A stretch of 64,000 nucleotides of DNA, from positions 11,408,375-11,472,374 of the forward strand of contig JASKMD010000008.1 of assembly GCA_030144725.1 (NCBI GenBank). The letters are read 5' to 3'. Below are positions 63,833 through 64,000 of this stretch, piece after piece; positions within the stretch are counted from its first letter, which is position 1; each line of letters opens with the position of its first letter. Made by a program: the position numbers and the translations under genes. Source of the stretch: Haematococcus lacustris. Taxonomy: Eukaryota > Chlorophyta > Chlorophyceae > Chlamydomonadales > Haematococcaceae. The notes below the pieces were generated by a model. That model had not been told where the DNA came from. It saw only the letters and a program-made list of their open reading frames with translations, and did no database searches.

Positions 63833-63864
63833 GCGCAAAGCCTAGCCAGTTTGAGACTCCTTAA
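59888..63864 (+). CDS. TAM41: TAM41, mitochondrial CDP-diacylglycerol synthase
   Basis: Makes CDP-diacylglycerol from phosphatidic acid and CTP at the mitochondrial inner membrane, the first step to cardiolipin. Proposed exons: 59888-60124, 60213-60269, 60623-60673, 62358-62430, 62626-62756, 63014-63088, 63184 onward, and one near 63640-63730. Motifs: AFAYGSGVLTQ (nucleotidyltransferase G-S-G), QLDFILAVPDPSAWH (catalytic Asp), ANPSHYSWVAQLGPRA, GVGIHFNTLVNINGQ, LVKYGVVGCDCLEDDLLTW, AGRLHKPVVHL, LRAAAATALLLLPPSFS, GLSYHGDVRMGLAEDPHK. A small exon of about 8 codons may be missing after GPRA. The C-terminus is uncertain; one frame ends at 63864 through a CTG repeat encoding poly-Leu. The third intron holds an inserted Fanzor unit. 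Confidence 0.85.
60827..60839. repeat. 13-bp direct repeat flanking the Fanzor insertion, left
   Basis: CAGTGCTTGACAG, identical to 62315-62327; a likely target-site duplication. Confidence 0.7.
60868..60919 (-). ncRNA. Candidate guide-RNA / end hairpin of Fanzor copy C
   Basis: Perfect 11-bp stem: TTTTAGCCGGA (60868-60878) with TCCGGCTAAAA (60909-60919), with an inner CTAG pairing and 18-nt tandem CACTAGCAGC units in the loop. It lies 28 bp from the element end. The equivalent hairpin in copy B keeps its pairing through wobble changes. A functional RNA is inferred, not shown. Confidence 0.5.
61081..61986 (-). pseudogene. Fanzor relic C: C-terminal half, RuvC-II and RuvC-III present
   Basis: Open frame of 301 codons. 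VVFFGAASIGTAGGWGADAV leads to the RuvC-II motif RVVLVDEHRTSRVSSA with catalytic Glu; then a basic Ala/Pro/Lys-rich linker; then RuvC-III GRWLDRDCNAALNMQRIG with catalytic Asp and the C-terminus QQPAEAQ. RuvC-I and the N-terminal guide-binding region are missing, and the zinc-ribbon cysteines are incomplete (PCE and WCP remain). Fanzors are RNA-guided nucleases; this truncated form is probably inactive unless a missing exon lies upstream. Best-preserved copy in the window. Confidence 0.75.
62315..62327. repeat. 13-bp direct repeat flanking the Fanzor insertion, right
   Basis: CAGTGCTTGACAG, identical to 60827-60839. Confidence 0.7.
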
Positions 63865-64000
63865 AGCCTGGCTGGCCCCTCAAGGCTGGGAGGGTGCTCC
63901 AGTGTGTCTTGTTGATGTGCCAAGTTTTGCTGCTGTGGTTTGCCCAGCTGCTGTGGTCTGTGTAGCTGCTGTGCGTACCTGGGGCTGTGGCGCAAGCAGC

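Overview
This is a stretch of a nuclear genome from a green alga, most likely a chlamydomonadalean (Haematococcus- or Chlamydomonas-like) species. The reasons are intron-dense GC-rich genes with GT-AG introns, TGTAA polyadenylation signals, a plant-type CDKC kinase, Fanzor (eukaryotic TnpB) relics and a LINE with the domain set of the Dualen/RandI family described from Chlamydomonas. The species is an inference; no rRNA or organelle marker is present.

Host genes, all on the + strand: a 5'-truncated RanGAP (44-3817), CDKC/CDK9-like kinase (4788-9212), CDC20 (18767-20742), an ML-domain NPC2-like secreted lipid-binding protein (23862-25483), an unrecognised nuclear-type gene whose exons lie at 26076-27241 and 58606-59245, and TAM41, the mitochondrial CDP-diacylglycerol synthase (59888-about 63864). 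Exon chains given here were joined by hand on GT-AG signals and reading phase.

Most of the rest is nested mobile DNA whose boundaries can be read from terminal repeats and target-site duplications (TSDs). Left nest: a hAT-like element (9856-18112, 8-bp TSD) holds a TIR element (10334-17818, 4-bp TSD), which holds a 5.5-kb foldback (10343-15849, 9-bp TSD). Right nest, 27.7 kb, sits inside a (GGGGC)n array in an intron: a minus-strand Ty3/gypsy chromovirus (29587-57312) is split by a plus-strand LTR retrotransposon (30254-52353, TSD GTGAC), which carries a giant Dualen-like LINE (about 30.8-49.5 kb), whose ORF is cut by a TIR element full of palindromic satellite (40597-46547). LTR divergence (5/270 outer, 2/360 inner) agrees with the nesting order.

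Four Fanzor-family relics are present (about 4.1, 18.1, 21.3-23.7 and 60.8-62.3 kb). Three share a roughly 240-nt downstream tail ending in the same sequence and carrying a hairpin whose base pairs are kept by wobble-preserving changes, a candidate guide-RNA or end structure. One copy sits in a TAM41 intron together with a piece of the RanGAP 3' end, flanked by a 13-bp direct repeat. The most notable single system is the Dualen-like LINE: repeat-rich leader, 2A peptide, Josephin-like protease, APE endonuclease, RT, PHD finger, RNase H and a second (restriction-like) endonuclease.
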